From positions 22,241 to 39,729 of the forward strand of contig DBRC01000027.1 of the NCBI GenBank assembly GCA_002305505.1: a stretch of DNA of 17,489 bases, read 5' to 3'. A program made the translations under genes and the position numbers. The notes under the pieces were generated by a model. It was given only the letters and a program-made list of their open reading frames with translations. It was not told where the DNA came from and searched no databases. Source of the DNA: Prevotella sp. UBA1378 (GTDB lineage Bacteria > Bacteroidota > Bacteroidia > Bacteroidales > Bacteroidaceae). The first letter of the stretch is position 1. Each line of letters opens with the position of its first letter. This document shows positions 1 to 6,822 of the stretch, piece by piece.

Positions 1-15
1 ATCAAGATTTTTATA

Positions 16-23
16 TAACTTTG
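16..23 (+). promoter_or_regulatory. Bacteroidetes-type -7 promoter box for the MGMT-like gene
   Basis: The eight bases TAACTTTG fit the Bacteroidetes -7 consensus TAnnTTTG exactly. Transcription would begin near position 29, giving a leader of roughly 75 bases before the ATG at 104. The matching -33 TTTG box would lie at or before the window edge, so it cannot be judged. No terminator or promoter is obvious between this gene and the next, so the promoter may also serve the flavin reductase gene. Confidence 0.55.
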
Positions 24-103
24 CAATAGGGATTATACGAAAGCTCAAAACTGTTCGAAACTGTATAGAGCTATACACAAATGTGTCACAATCAATTCAT
101 AAT

Positions 104-418
104 ATGGAGGCGTTCCCTGTAGAAGAAGTTTATGATGTTGTCAGGCAAATCCCAGCTGGTAAAGTGCTTACATACGGGAATATTGCCCAGCTCATCGGGC
201 GACCGCAGAACTCACGTATGGTTGGACATACGCTGAAAGGAGCAGACAGCGCGATGCACTTGCCCTGCCACCGCGTGGTCAATGCCAATGGACGCCTGGC
301 CCCTTGCTGGTCAGGACAAAGAGAACTGCTGACAGCCGAAGGCGTAACTTTCAAGAAAAACGGCTGCGTGGATATGCGGAAGTATATGTGGGACATTTTC
401 GACGACGAAGAATTGTAA
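104..418 (+). CDS. MGMT-family alkyltransferase-like protein, short form
   Basis: The 104-residue product matches only the C-terminal DNA-binding and active-site domain of O6-alkylguanine-DNA alkyltransferases (Ogt/AGT). Seen: a winged-helix region with TYGNIAQLIG at residues 23-32, SRMVG at 37-41, the active-site PCHRV at 54-58 (Cys55 would accept the alkyl group), and the downstream GQRELLTAEGV pattern. Full AGT/Ogt proteins are about 160-180 residues, so the N-terminal domain is missing. Alkyltransferase-like (ATL) proteins of similar length usually carry Trp in place of the Cys; this one keeps the Cys. It could repair O6-alkylguanine, or, like ATLs, bind lesions and flag them for excision repair; uvrA lies 1.8 kb downstream. 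An in-frame GTG at 83 would add seven residues, but the ATG at 104 sits where family homology begins. The family call is firm; enzymatic activity is uncertain. Confidence 0.88.
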   Translation: MEAFPVEEVYDVVRQIPAGKVLTYGNIAQLIGRPQNSRMVGHTLKGADSAMHLPCHRVVNANGRLAPCWSGQRELLTAEGVTFKKNGCVDMRKYMWDIFDDEEL

Positions 419-467
419 GGTAACGGTGGTACCGAACCGCAAAAGTATAAACTAAAAACAAGCTAAA

Positions 468-1031
468 ATGAAAAGTCTTGGATCAAAACCGTGGCTGCTG
501 CCACAACCCGTGCTGATTATCGGCACTTACTGTAAGAATGGCGAGCCAAACGCGATGAACGCTGCTTGGGCCGGAACGTGGGACATGCACGAAATAATGA
601 TTTCGATAGGTGCACACGCGACGACCGAAAACCTGAACGCGAAAGGCGAGTTCACCGTTGCCTTTGCCACAGCCGATACGCTTGTGGCCTCAGACTTCGT
701 GGGTATCATAAGCGCCAAGAACGATGCACAGAAGATGGAGAAGACCAACTGGACGGCCATCAAGGCAGAGAATGTGGACGCGCCTGTTTTCACGGCGTTC
801 CCGATGACCTTGGAATGCCGCATTAAGGAGAAGATCGACGAGTCGGAATCGGGCTATTACATCATCGCCGAAGTAGTCAACGTGCTTTGCGACGAAGCAT
901 ACCTGGCCGAAGACGGAAAGCCCGACGTGGAGCGCATGAACCTAATTACCTACGACCCTGTACACCACGGTTACATTCAGTTGGGAAAAAACATAGGGAA
1001 GGCTTTCTCGGACGGTAAGAAACTGAAATAA
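468..1031 (+). CDS. Flavin reductase family protein (FMN-binding)
   Basis: The 187-residue product resembles the flavin reductase-like / flavoredoxin family, split-barrel proteins that bind FMN and pass electrons from NAD(P)H or a redox partner. Seen: the N-terminal pattern PQPVLIIGTY (12-21), then NAMNAAWAGTWD (28-39), typical of the flavin-contacting first strands, then a segment with TTENLNAKGEFTVAF and a C-terminal YDPVHHGYIQLG region. Length and layout suit a complete cytoplasmic protein with no signal peptide or membrane helix. It starts 49 bases after the MGMT-like gene with no promoter box seen between, so the two may be co-transcribed. The physiological substrate cannot be read from sequence. 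The ATG at 468 is the only sensible start. Confidence 0.85.
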   Translation: MKSLGSKPWLLPQPVLIIGTYCKNGEPNAMNAAWAGTWDMHEIMISIGAHATTENLNAKGEFTVAFATADTLVASDFVGIISAKNDAQKMEKTNWTAIKAENVDAPVFTAFPMTLECRIKEKIDESESGYYIIAEVVNVLCDEAYLAEDGKPDVERMNLITYDPVHHGYIQLGKNIGKAFSDGKKLK

Positions 1032-1091
1032 GCTCGCATACCGCCGAAGAACTGTCAGGGCTATTCCGTTGTGAACGGACTGTACAGACTG

Positions 1092-1140
1092 AAATCGTAC
1101 AAGCACCTTGTAGCAGGACTACAAGATGCTTGTACGATTT
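1092..1140. repeat. Long near-perfect inverted repeat (hairpin)
   Basis: Two 22-base arms (1092-1113 and 1119-1140) are reverse complements with a single mismatch, around a five-base loop CAGGA. It starts 61 bases after the flavin reductase stop and could end that transcript, but no run of T follows on either strand, so it is not a textbook intrinsic terminator. An mRNA-stabilising 3' hairpin, a processing site or a remnant of a small repeat element are alternatives. The inverted repeat itself is directly visible; its role is inference. Confidence 0.75.
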
Positions 1141-1441
1141 GGATTAAATGCAAGTTCAACTGTAAAAAGAGTGCTTTATACAGGAAATAAGCTAAATATG
1201 CACTTGCTTGTTGAATCCGCGCCCGTTCTTAGTGATTCCATGGAAATGATTATAAATCGGCGAAAAGCAATATTTCTTTTTAACGGGGATTCATTGATTC
1301 GGCAACAGCACACTTCTTATCCGGTAAAAAGACCGCAAATGCAGAACCAATACCGGCATGCAGCTATGTATCGGACTGAGAACGCAAAAGGAAGCAAGGT
1401 ATTTTAACCTGTAATGTGCTGAATATCTCAGAAATATTCTG

Positions 1442-1449
1442 TAATTTTG
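1442..1449 (+). promoter_or_regulatory. Bacteroidetes-type -7 promoter box for the T9SS cargo gene
   Basis: TAATTTTG matches TAnnTTTG exactly. A transcript would begin near 1455 and leave a leader of about 15 bases before the ATG at 1470. This also argues against the longer start at 1416, which lies upstream of the box. No clear TTTG is present at the -33 position. The AT-rich inverted repeat at 1421-1439 sits immediately upstream and could be an operator, though this is only positional inference. Confidence 0.55.
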
Positions 1450-1469
1450 CAAAATATATTAAGAAGTAT

Positions 1470-2177
1470 ATGAAAACAAAAATCATCGCATTACTGGCAT
1501 TGCTCGCCCTGACGGCGCTAACGGTACAGGCTGACTATACACCGATAGCCTACTATATGGAGAACGGCGAACCGACAAGCACCACCAGCGGAATAGAAGC
1601 GGAGGATACGCTGACCGTGACATTCAAAATCGACGAAAAAGGTACCGATACGGATGTAATCGGCTATGCATGGAAGATTTTCAAGAGTGGAGAAACAGCT
1701 GCCATCCTTATAAGATACGGCGAAGAAACAACTTATAAGTTTACTGCCTCGGGCGACTACACCGCAACGCTCTATACCGTGAGGGAGATAAGCACTGTGA
1801 ACAGCGATGGCTCGATAACAAAGAGCGACACCACACAGGCCGAAGGTTCGATTACGGTGAAAATATCAAACAGCTTCCTTGAAATGCCTAATGCGTTTTC
1901 GCCCAATGGCGACGGCATCAACGATATATATAAGGCTAAAGACGGCTACAAGAGCATTGTAGACTTCCGGGCCTATATCTTCAACCGCTGGGGGCAAAAG
2001 TTGTACGAATGGACCGACATCGACGAAGGATGGGACGGCACGTTCAGGGGCAAGCCCGCTAAGGCCGGCGTCTACTTCGTATTGGTAAAGGCAAGGGGTG
2101 CCGACGGCAGGGAATACAGCATCAAACGCGACGTAAACTTGCTGCGCGATTATACGGAAACTACTTCTACAGAATGA
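1470..2177 (+). CDS. Secreted protein with T9SS type B sorting domain
   Basis: The 235-residue product begins with a signal peptide (basic MKTK, a Leu/Ala-rich core to about residue 18, likely cleavage after VQA at 19-21). Residues about 25-135 form a beta-rich region that I do not recognise with confidence; its pattern is compatible with a PKD-like or other immunoglobulin-type fold. Residues 140-226 match the gliding-motility-associated C-terminal domain (CHU_C type), the type B signal read by the type IX secretion system: PNAFSPNGDGINDIY (140-154), FNRWG (171-175), WDG (188-190), GVYFVLVKA (200-208) and a final basic strand. The protein should cross the outer membrane by T9SS and be released or attached outside. 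A nine-residue polar tail follows the last strand. A start at 1416 would add 18 residues before the signal peptide and lies upstream of the promoter box, so ATG 1470 is preferred. The cargo function is unknown. Confidence 0.85.
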   Translation: MKTKIIALLALLALTALTVQADYTPIAYYMENGEPTSTTSGIEAEDTLTVTFKIDEKGTDTDVIGYAWKIFKSGETAAILIRYGEETTYKFTASGDYTATLYTVREISTVNSDGSITKSDTTQAEGSITVKISNSFLEMPNAFSPNGDGINDIYKAKDGYKSIVDFRAYIFNRWGQKLYEWTDIDEGWDGTFRGKPAKAGVYFVLVKARGADGREYSIKRDVNLLRDYTETTSTE

Positions 2178-2212
2178 GCCTGCTATAAAAGCAACAGGAC
2201 CAATAATATTTT

Positions 2213-2228
2213 AAGAAAGGGTAAAAGA
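2213..2228 (+). promoter_or_regulatory. Ribosome binding site supporting the TTG start of uvrA
   Basis: A purine-rich AAGAAAGGG (2213-2221) lies seven bases before the TTG at 2229. Shine-Dalgarno sequences are weak or absent elsewhere in this window, so this one helps decide a non-ATG start. No in-frame ATG occurs before the conserved UvrA N-terminus. Confidence 0.45.
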
Positions 2229-5054
2229 TTGAAAGAAGATAATCAGATACAAGTATGGGGTGCAAGGGTGCATAACTTGAAGAATGTCGACGTAACGATT
2301 CCAAGAAACAGCCTGACCGTCATTACAGGACTATCGGGGTCGGGCAAGTCGTCATTGGCTTTCGACACCATCTTTGCCGAAGGGCAACGCAGGTATATCG
2401 AAACGTTCTCGGCCTACGCCCGCAACTTCCTCGGCGGACTGGAACGCCCTGACGTAGATAAGATTACGGGATTGAGCCCGGTAATCAGCATCGAACAAAA
2501 GACAACCAACAAGAATCCACGCTCAACGGTGGGGACGACCACCGAGGTGTACGACTACATGCGACTGCTCTATGCGCGGGCCGGAAAGGCTTACAGCTAT
2601 GCCACGGGTGAAGAGATGGTAAAATATACTGAGGAGAAGGTTATCGACATGATTACCGACGACTACGCCGGACACAAAATACTCATCCTCGCACCACTGG
2701 TGCGCAGCCGCAAGGGCCACTACCGCGAATTGTTCGAGAGCATGCGCCGCAAAGGGTATCTTAACATGCGGGTGGACGGCAAGGTGGTGGAAATCACGCG
2801 AGGCATGAAGGTAGACCGCTACAAGAACCACGACATCGAGGTGGTCATCGACAAGCTGAGCGTTGAGCAAGGGGCTGCCAGCGAGCGGCTGAAACGCTCG
2901 ATACAGACTGCCATGAAACAGGGTGACGGACTGATTATGATTATGGACAAGGAAAACGACTCGGTGAAGCATTTCTCCAAGCGCCTGATGTGCCCCACAA
3001 CGGGCATTTCATACAGCGACCCGGCTCCAAACAATTTCTCGTTCAACTCACCGCAAGGGGCATGTCCACGGTGCAAGGGGCTCGGGTTCATCAACGAAAT
3101 CGACTTGAATAAGGTTATCCCCGACCGCGGAATGAGTATCCACGCCGGAGCCATCGTGCCATTGGGGAAATATAAGAACCAGATGATTTTCTGGCAAATT
3201 GATGCCATCCTGAAACGCTACGAATGCGATATCAAAACTAAGGTGAACGACATTCCGGAGGAGGCTCTGAACGAAATCCTTTACGGCTCGCTCGAAAACG
3301 TGCGAATCGACAAGGAACTGGTGCATACGTCGAGTGATTACTACGTGGCGTTCGACGGCGTAGTGAAGTACCTGCGCAACGTGATGGACAATGACGACTC
3401 GGCCAGCGGGCAGAAATGGGCCGACCAGTTTCTGGCTACGTGCGAATGCCCTGAGTGTCACGGCCAACGCCTGAACCGCGAAGCGCTTTCATACCGCATT
3501 TGGGATAAGAACATCAGCGAACTGGCGGCAATGGATATCACCGAACTACGCCAATGGCTGGACGATGTGGAAGCGCATCTGGACCATCAGCAACAGCAAA
3601 TTGCTGCCGAGATACTGAAAGAAATCCGTACGCGTATCGACTTCCTATTGGAGGTGGGGCTCGATTACCTCTCGCTCAACCGCCAGTCGGCCAGCCTGTC
3701 CGGCGGCGAGAGCCAGCGCATCCGCTTGGCAACACAAATCGGTTCGCAACTGGTGAACGTGCTTTATATCCTCGACGAGCCAAGCATCGGCTTGCACCAA
3801 CGCGACAACGACCGCCTCATCAAATCGCTTAAGGAACTGCGCGACATCGGTAATACGGTCATCGTCGTAGAGCACGACAAAGACATGATGCTGAGTGCCG
3901 ACTACATTGTGGACATCGGCCCGAAAGCCGGCCGTAAGGGCGGCGAGGTGGTTTATCAAGGCACACCCGGAAAGATGCTGGACCAGCATACCATCACGGC
4001 CGACTACCTGAACGGCGAACGGAAGATAGCCTTGCCGGCGCAACGGCGTAAAGGCAACGGCAAGAGCCTGTGGATACGGGGAGCTAAAGGCAACAACCTG
4101 AAGCACATCGACGTGGAGTTCCCGCTCGGCGAACTGATTGTAGTAACAGGCGTGAGCGGTTCCGGTAAATCGACGCTCATCAACGAGACGCTGCAACCCA
4201 TCCTTAGCCATCACTTCTACCGTTCGCTAAAACGACCCATGGCCTACGACCGCATCGAGGGCATCGAACAGATAGACAAGGTGGTAAACGTAGACCAAAG
4301 TCCGCTGGGCCGCACGCCGCGCTCTAATCCGGCCACTTATACCGGCGTATTCAGCGACATCCGCTCTATGTTCGTCAATCTGCCCGAAGCCAAGATACGC
4401 GGGTACAAGCCAGGGCGGTTTTCGTTCAACGTAAAAGGCGGGCGGTGCGAGGTATGCGGGGGCAACGGCTATAAAACCATCGAGATGAATTTCCTGCCCG
4501 ACGTGATGGTGCCCTGCGAGGCTTGCCACGGCAAACGCTACAACCGCGAGACATTAGAAGTACGCTACAAAGGAAAATCAATTGCCGATGTGCTCGACAT
4601 GACCATCAACCAAGCAGTGGAGTTTTTTGAAAATGTGCCTGATATTCTCCGGAAGATTAAGACCATACAAGACGTCGGACTGGGATATATCAAGCTGGGG
4701 CAGCCATCTACCACGCTGTCGGGAGGTGAGAGTCAGCGTGTGAAACTGGCAACGGAACTAAGCAAGAAAGATACTGGCAAGACGTTGTATATCTTGGATG
4801 AGCCTACTACCGGACTGCATTTCGAAGACATCCGCATCTTGATGGATGTGCTACAGAAACTGGTAGACCGCGGAAATACGGTTATCATCATCGAGCACAA
4901 CCTCGATGTCATCAAGCTGGCCGACCATATTATCGACATGGGGCCGGAAGGCGGGCGCAACGGCGGAACGGTACTCTCTACCGGCACACCTGAGGAGGTG
5001 GCAAAAAGCAAGAAGGGCTATACGCCGAAATTCCTAAGGGAAGAATTGCAGTAA
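2229..5054 (+). CDS. uvrA: UvrABC system protein A (excinuclease ATPase)
   Basis: UvrA is the ATP-dependent damage sensor of nucleotide excision repair; as a dimer it loads UvrB on lesions. The 941-residue product is full length (E. coli UvrA is 940). Seen: Walker A GLSGSGKSS (34-42), ABC signature LSGGESQRIRLAT from 490 followed by the ILDEPSIGLH Walker B, a second Walker A GVSGSGKST (641-649), a second signature LSGGESQRVKLAT from 830, and ILDEPTTGLH. The C-terminal zinc module is intact (Cys740, Cys743, Cys763, Cys766). The first module has Cys255, Cys279 and Cys282, but Thr258 where a fourth Cys is expected. Translation appears to start at TTG 2229: homology starts with IQVWGARVHNLKNVDV a few residues in, and no earlier ATG exists. 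It begins 51 bases after the T9SS cargo gene without a clear promoter, so read-through is possible. It converges with comEC. Confidence 0.97.
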   Translation: MKEDNQIQVWGARVHNLKNVDVTIPRNSLTVITGLSGSGKSSLAFDTIFAEGQRRYIETFSAYARNFLGGLERPDVDKITGLSPVISIEQKTTNKNPRSTVGTTTEVYDYMRLLYARAGKAYSYATGEEMVKYTEEKVIDMITDDYAGHKILILAPLVRSRKGHYRELFESMRRKGYLNMRVDGKVVEITRGMKVDRYKNHDIEVVIDKLSVEQGAASERLKRSIQTAMKQGDGLIMIMDKENDSVKHFSKRLMCPTTGISYSDPAPNNFSFNSPQGACPRCKGLGFINEIDLNKVIPDRGMSIHAGAIVPLGKYKNQMIFWQIDAILKRYECDIKTKVNDIPEEALNEILYGSLENVRIDKELVHTSSDYYVAFDGVVKYLRNVMDNDDSASGQKWADQFLATCECPECHGQRLNREALSYRIWDKNISELAAMDITELRQWLDDVEAHLDHQQQQIAAEILKEIRTRIDFLLEVGLDYLSLNRQSASLSGGESQRIRLATQIGSQLVNVLYILDEPSIGLHQRDNDRLIKSLKELRDIGNTVIVVEHDKDMMLSADYIVDIGPKAGRKGGEVVYQGTPGKMLDQHTITADYLNGERKIALPAQRRKGNGKSLWIRGAKGNNLKHIDVEFPLGELIVVTGVSGSGKSTLINETLQPILSHHFYRSLKRPMAYDRIEGIEQIDKVVNVDQSPLGRTPRSNPATYTGVFSDIRSMFVNLPEAKIRGYKPGRFSFNVKGGRCEVCGGNGYKTIEMNFLPDVMVPCEACHGKRYNRETLEVRYKGKSIADVLDMTINQAVEFFENVPDILRKIKTIQDVGLGYIKLGQPSTTLSGGESQRVKLATELSKKDTGKTLYILDEPTTGLHFEDIRILMDVLQKLVDRGNTVIIIEHNLDVIKLADHIIDMGPEGGRNGGTVLSTGTPEEVAKSKKGYTPKFLREELQ

Positions 5055-5066
5055 AGGCACTCCCCG

Positions 5067-6626
5067 TCACTGCCGGGCTCTGCGCTTAAACGGCTTTATG
5101 GCCTGCGGTGCAGAACGGCGCAGGATATACAGGGCTGCGCTGAACGCAAACAGCACGAAATAGCAGCATACCACTTGCAGTTTACCAATGAAGATGCCGT
5201 CGATACCAGAAAAAGGCCACGAAGCGATATGAGCCAGTATGCGGTTCAGTCCGTCGACAACAGCCACAAGGACTGTCACCAACCAGCACTGGACAGGCGG
5301 CAGGGCCGTAAAGGCCAGAACGGCGACCGACAAATAAAGAATAACGGAAGCTGCAGGAATCACCACAAAATTAGTAATCAGGAAATAAACGGGCAGTCGC
5401 CCGAAATAGTAGGCGGCAAGCGGAGCTGTACCCAGTTGGGCTATGAAAGAAATCACCGTCAGCTGCCATACATAACGGAATATACGGTGTTGTTGCTGGA
5501 ACTTTACCGGCACCAACCTGCTAACACCCCCATGGAAAAGAAGGATGAAGAAGACGGCCATGAAAGACAACTGAAAACCTACATCGAAAAGACTGAAAGG
5601 CTCGGCCACAAGCATCACAAGCGCCGTAAACGCCAATGTACCAAGCGACATGCGGGGACGGCCGGCTAAACCGGCAAGGCTATATACCGTCACCATTGTG
5701 GCGGCACGCACTACTGACGGCATCAACCCTACCATCACGACATACGCCCATATAGCTGTCAGAAGAAGCACTTCGCGCAGTATCCTGAACCGGAGCGGAA
5801 CAGAGAGGGTGACGAATATCAAATAGATAATCGACAGATGCAGCCCCGACAGAGCTAAGACATGTGCAGCACCTGACTCCCGGTAAGCTGCCATCACCCC
5901 CTTTGAAACAGCCGACTTGTCGCCCAGCGTCATGGCAGCTACGACAGCAAGCGCCTGCCCGTCGAATCCCGAACTACGATACCGGCCGACGAACTGCATA
6001 CGCCAGTCGAGCGCAGCCAACTTAAAACGCTGCCATACCGACAACCGCTCGAGGGAAACGGATGCCCGCCTCCATCGGTCATAAGGGATGAACGTCTGCG
6101 CTGCAACACCTTGCGTCTTTAGGTAGGCAGCATAATCGAAACGCGACGTACCGGAGGAGGACGGACGCTCCATGCGCGAGCAGGCTGTAATGCCCTCGCC
6201 TATCCGCAACCGTGAATAACGGCGGCCGACGGTATCTTTCAGCACGCTCGCCCGCACCTTGCGCCCGCACAGCCGCCCTTCAGTCACCAACATATCAAAA
6301 CGTATAGTTTTCCCCTTCTCCACCGGTTGACTGACGACAACCGCCTCGTAAGCCACAGGTTCCCGGTCGGGCACTATCCGGTAGCGTTCTTCCGCATTGC
6401 TGATCAGGAAGCTGCCCAGCAGGAAAGCAGCCAACAGGATGGCTCCCCCCTGCAACACGGCAGAACGGCCAGCCAAACAGGCCAAGACAAGTGCAGAAAG
6501 TGCCGCCCACAGCCATACCGTCGCGGAAACGTCGGCCAACAAATGGTCTCCGGTTATAATACCCAATCCGAGGAATACAACGGCACGCAGCAGAGGATGA
6601 AGTTGAAGACGGTCTGCGAGATTCAT
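5067..6626 (-). CDS. comEC: ComEC/Rec2-family DNA uptake channel, membrane domain only
   Basis: ComEC forms the inner-membrane channel that admits single-stranded DNA during natural transformation. The 519-residue product has two or three N-terminal membrane helices (about 12-80), a soluble segment of about 85-185 fitting the DUF4131/OB-fold region, then the multi-helix Competence domain. Characteristic motifs are ALSGLH (about 258-263), PSVVRA (about 303-308) and DVGFQLSF (about 348-355). It ends in a basic tail just after the last helix. Full ComEC proteins of 700-800 residues carry a C-terminal metallo-beta-lactamase nuclease domain; here it is absent, with no remnant before uvrA. Many Bacteroidota members lack it. 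The frame also opens at GTG 6629, one codon upstream; ATG 6626 is preferred. A promoter box at 6667-6674 suggests its own transcription. The family call is firm; transformation has not been shown. Confidence 0.9.
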   Translation of the reverse strand: MNLADRLQLHPLLRAVVFLGLGIITGDHLLADVSATVWLWAALSALVLACLAGRSAVLQGGAILLAAFLLGSFLISNAEERYRIVPDREPVAYEAVVVSQPVEKGKTIRFDMLVTEGRLCGRKVRASVLKDTVGRRYSRLRIGEGITACSRMERPSSSGTSRFDYAAYLKTQGVAAQTFIPYDRWRRASVSLERLSVWQRFKLAALDWRMQFVGRYRSSGFDGQALAVVAAMTLGDKSAVSKGVMAAYRESGAAHVLALSGLHLSIIYLIFVTLSVPLRFRILREVLLLTAIWAYVVMVGLMPSVVRAATMVTVYSLAGLAGRPRMSLGTLAFTALVMLVAEPFSLFDVGFQLSFMAVFFILLFHGGVSRLVPVKFQQQHRIFRYVWQLTVISFIAQLGTAPLAAYYFGRLPVYFLITNFVVIPAASVILYLSVAVLAFTALPPVQCWLVTVLVAVVDGLNRILAHIASWPFSGIDGIFIGKLQVVCCYFVLFAFSAALYILRRSAPQAIKPFKRRARQ

Positions 6627-6666
6627 CACCGGATATAATAGTTAACATTAAACAAAGCGGGTGTAT

Positions 6667-6674
6667 CAAATATA
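6667..6674 (-). promoter_or_regulatory. Bacteroidetes-type -7 promoter box for comEC
   Basis: On the minus strand the bases read TATATTTG, an exact TAnnTTTG match. A transcript would begin near 6660, with a leader of about 34 bases. No TTTG is visible at the -33 position. It lies just downstream (in transcription direction) of the nuo terminator-like hairpin and inverted repeat, consistent with comEC being separate from the nuo operon. Confidence 0.5.
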
Positions 6675-6699
6675 AGATAGGCTTCCGCCATGATATGAA

Positions 6700-6774
6700 T
6701 TCGGGCGCGGAATACTTGGATTCACGGATTTAGTTTATTTAAAACCGTGTTCATCCGCGTAATCCGCGCCCGAA
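6700..6774. repeat. Imperfect long inverted repeat, REP-like
   Basis: Arms of about 32 bases (6700-6731 and 6741-6774) are imperfect reverse complements around an AT-rich centre. The outer ends pair perfectly over TTCGGGCGCGGA, and the inner parts share ACGG/CCGT blocks with mismatches and a two-base length difference. Within the right arm the units TTCATCCGCG and TAATCCGCG echo each other, and ATTCACGGATT in the left arm is related. It lies between nuoN and comEC. No T-run follows on the minus strand, so it looks more like an intergenic repeat element than a terminator. Copies elsewhere in the genome would settle this. Confidence 0.6.
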
Positions 6775-6814
6775 AAAGCCATGGAGGTATTTCCTCCCTC
6801 AACACTCAGATGGC
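6773..6814 (-). terminator. Candidate intrinsic terminator of the nuo operon
   Basis: On the minus strand, just after the nuoN stop, GCCAT (6814-6810) and then GGAGG (6797-6793) pair with CCTCC (6787-6783) and ATGGC (6782-6778) around the loop AAATA. A run of five T (6777-6773) follows directly. The two stem halves are continuous on the 3' side, but a 12-base bulge separates them on the 5' side, so the inner five-pair GGAGG/CCTCC hairpin may be the main element. Position and T-run fit termination of the ten-gene operon. Confidence 0.5.
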
Positions 6815-6822
6815 CTCATCGC

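Larger units (their letters stand above)
1032..1469. other. Intergenic region without a convincing gene
   Basis: About 440 bases separate the flavin reductase from the secreted protein gene. The stretch holds a small hairpin (TCCGTT at 1065-1070 with AACGGA at 1074-1079), a long hairpin at 1092-1140, an AT-rich inverted repeat (GAATAT at 1421-1426 with ATATTC at 1434-1439), and a promoter box at 1442-1449. An open frame at 1126-1407 (93 codons) begins inside the long hairpin, shows no family I recognise and has scattered composition, so I treat it as chance. The middle, about 1141-1410, shows nothing else I can support. Confidence 0.6.

Noticed and set aside
1126..1407. 93-codon open frame in the gap before the T9SS cargo gene
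   Set aside because: It begins inside the right arm of the long hairpin, has no ribosome site, no recognisable family and chance-like composition.
5041..5080. Shared terminator between convergent uvrA and comEC
   Set aside because: Only a five-base GCAGT/ACTGC pairing with a 16-base loop is visible and no T-run follows, so the evidence is too weak to list.
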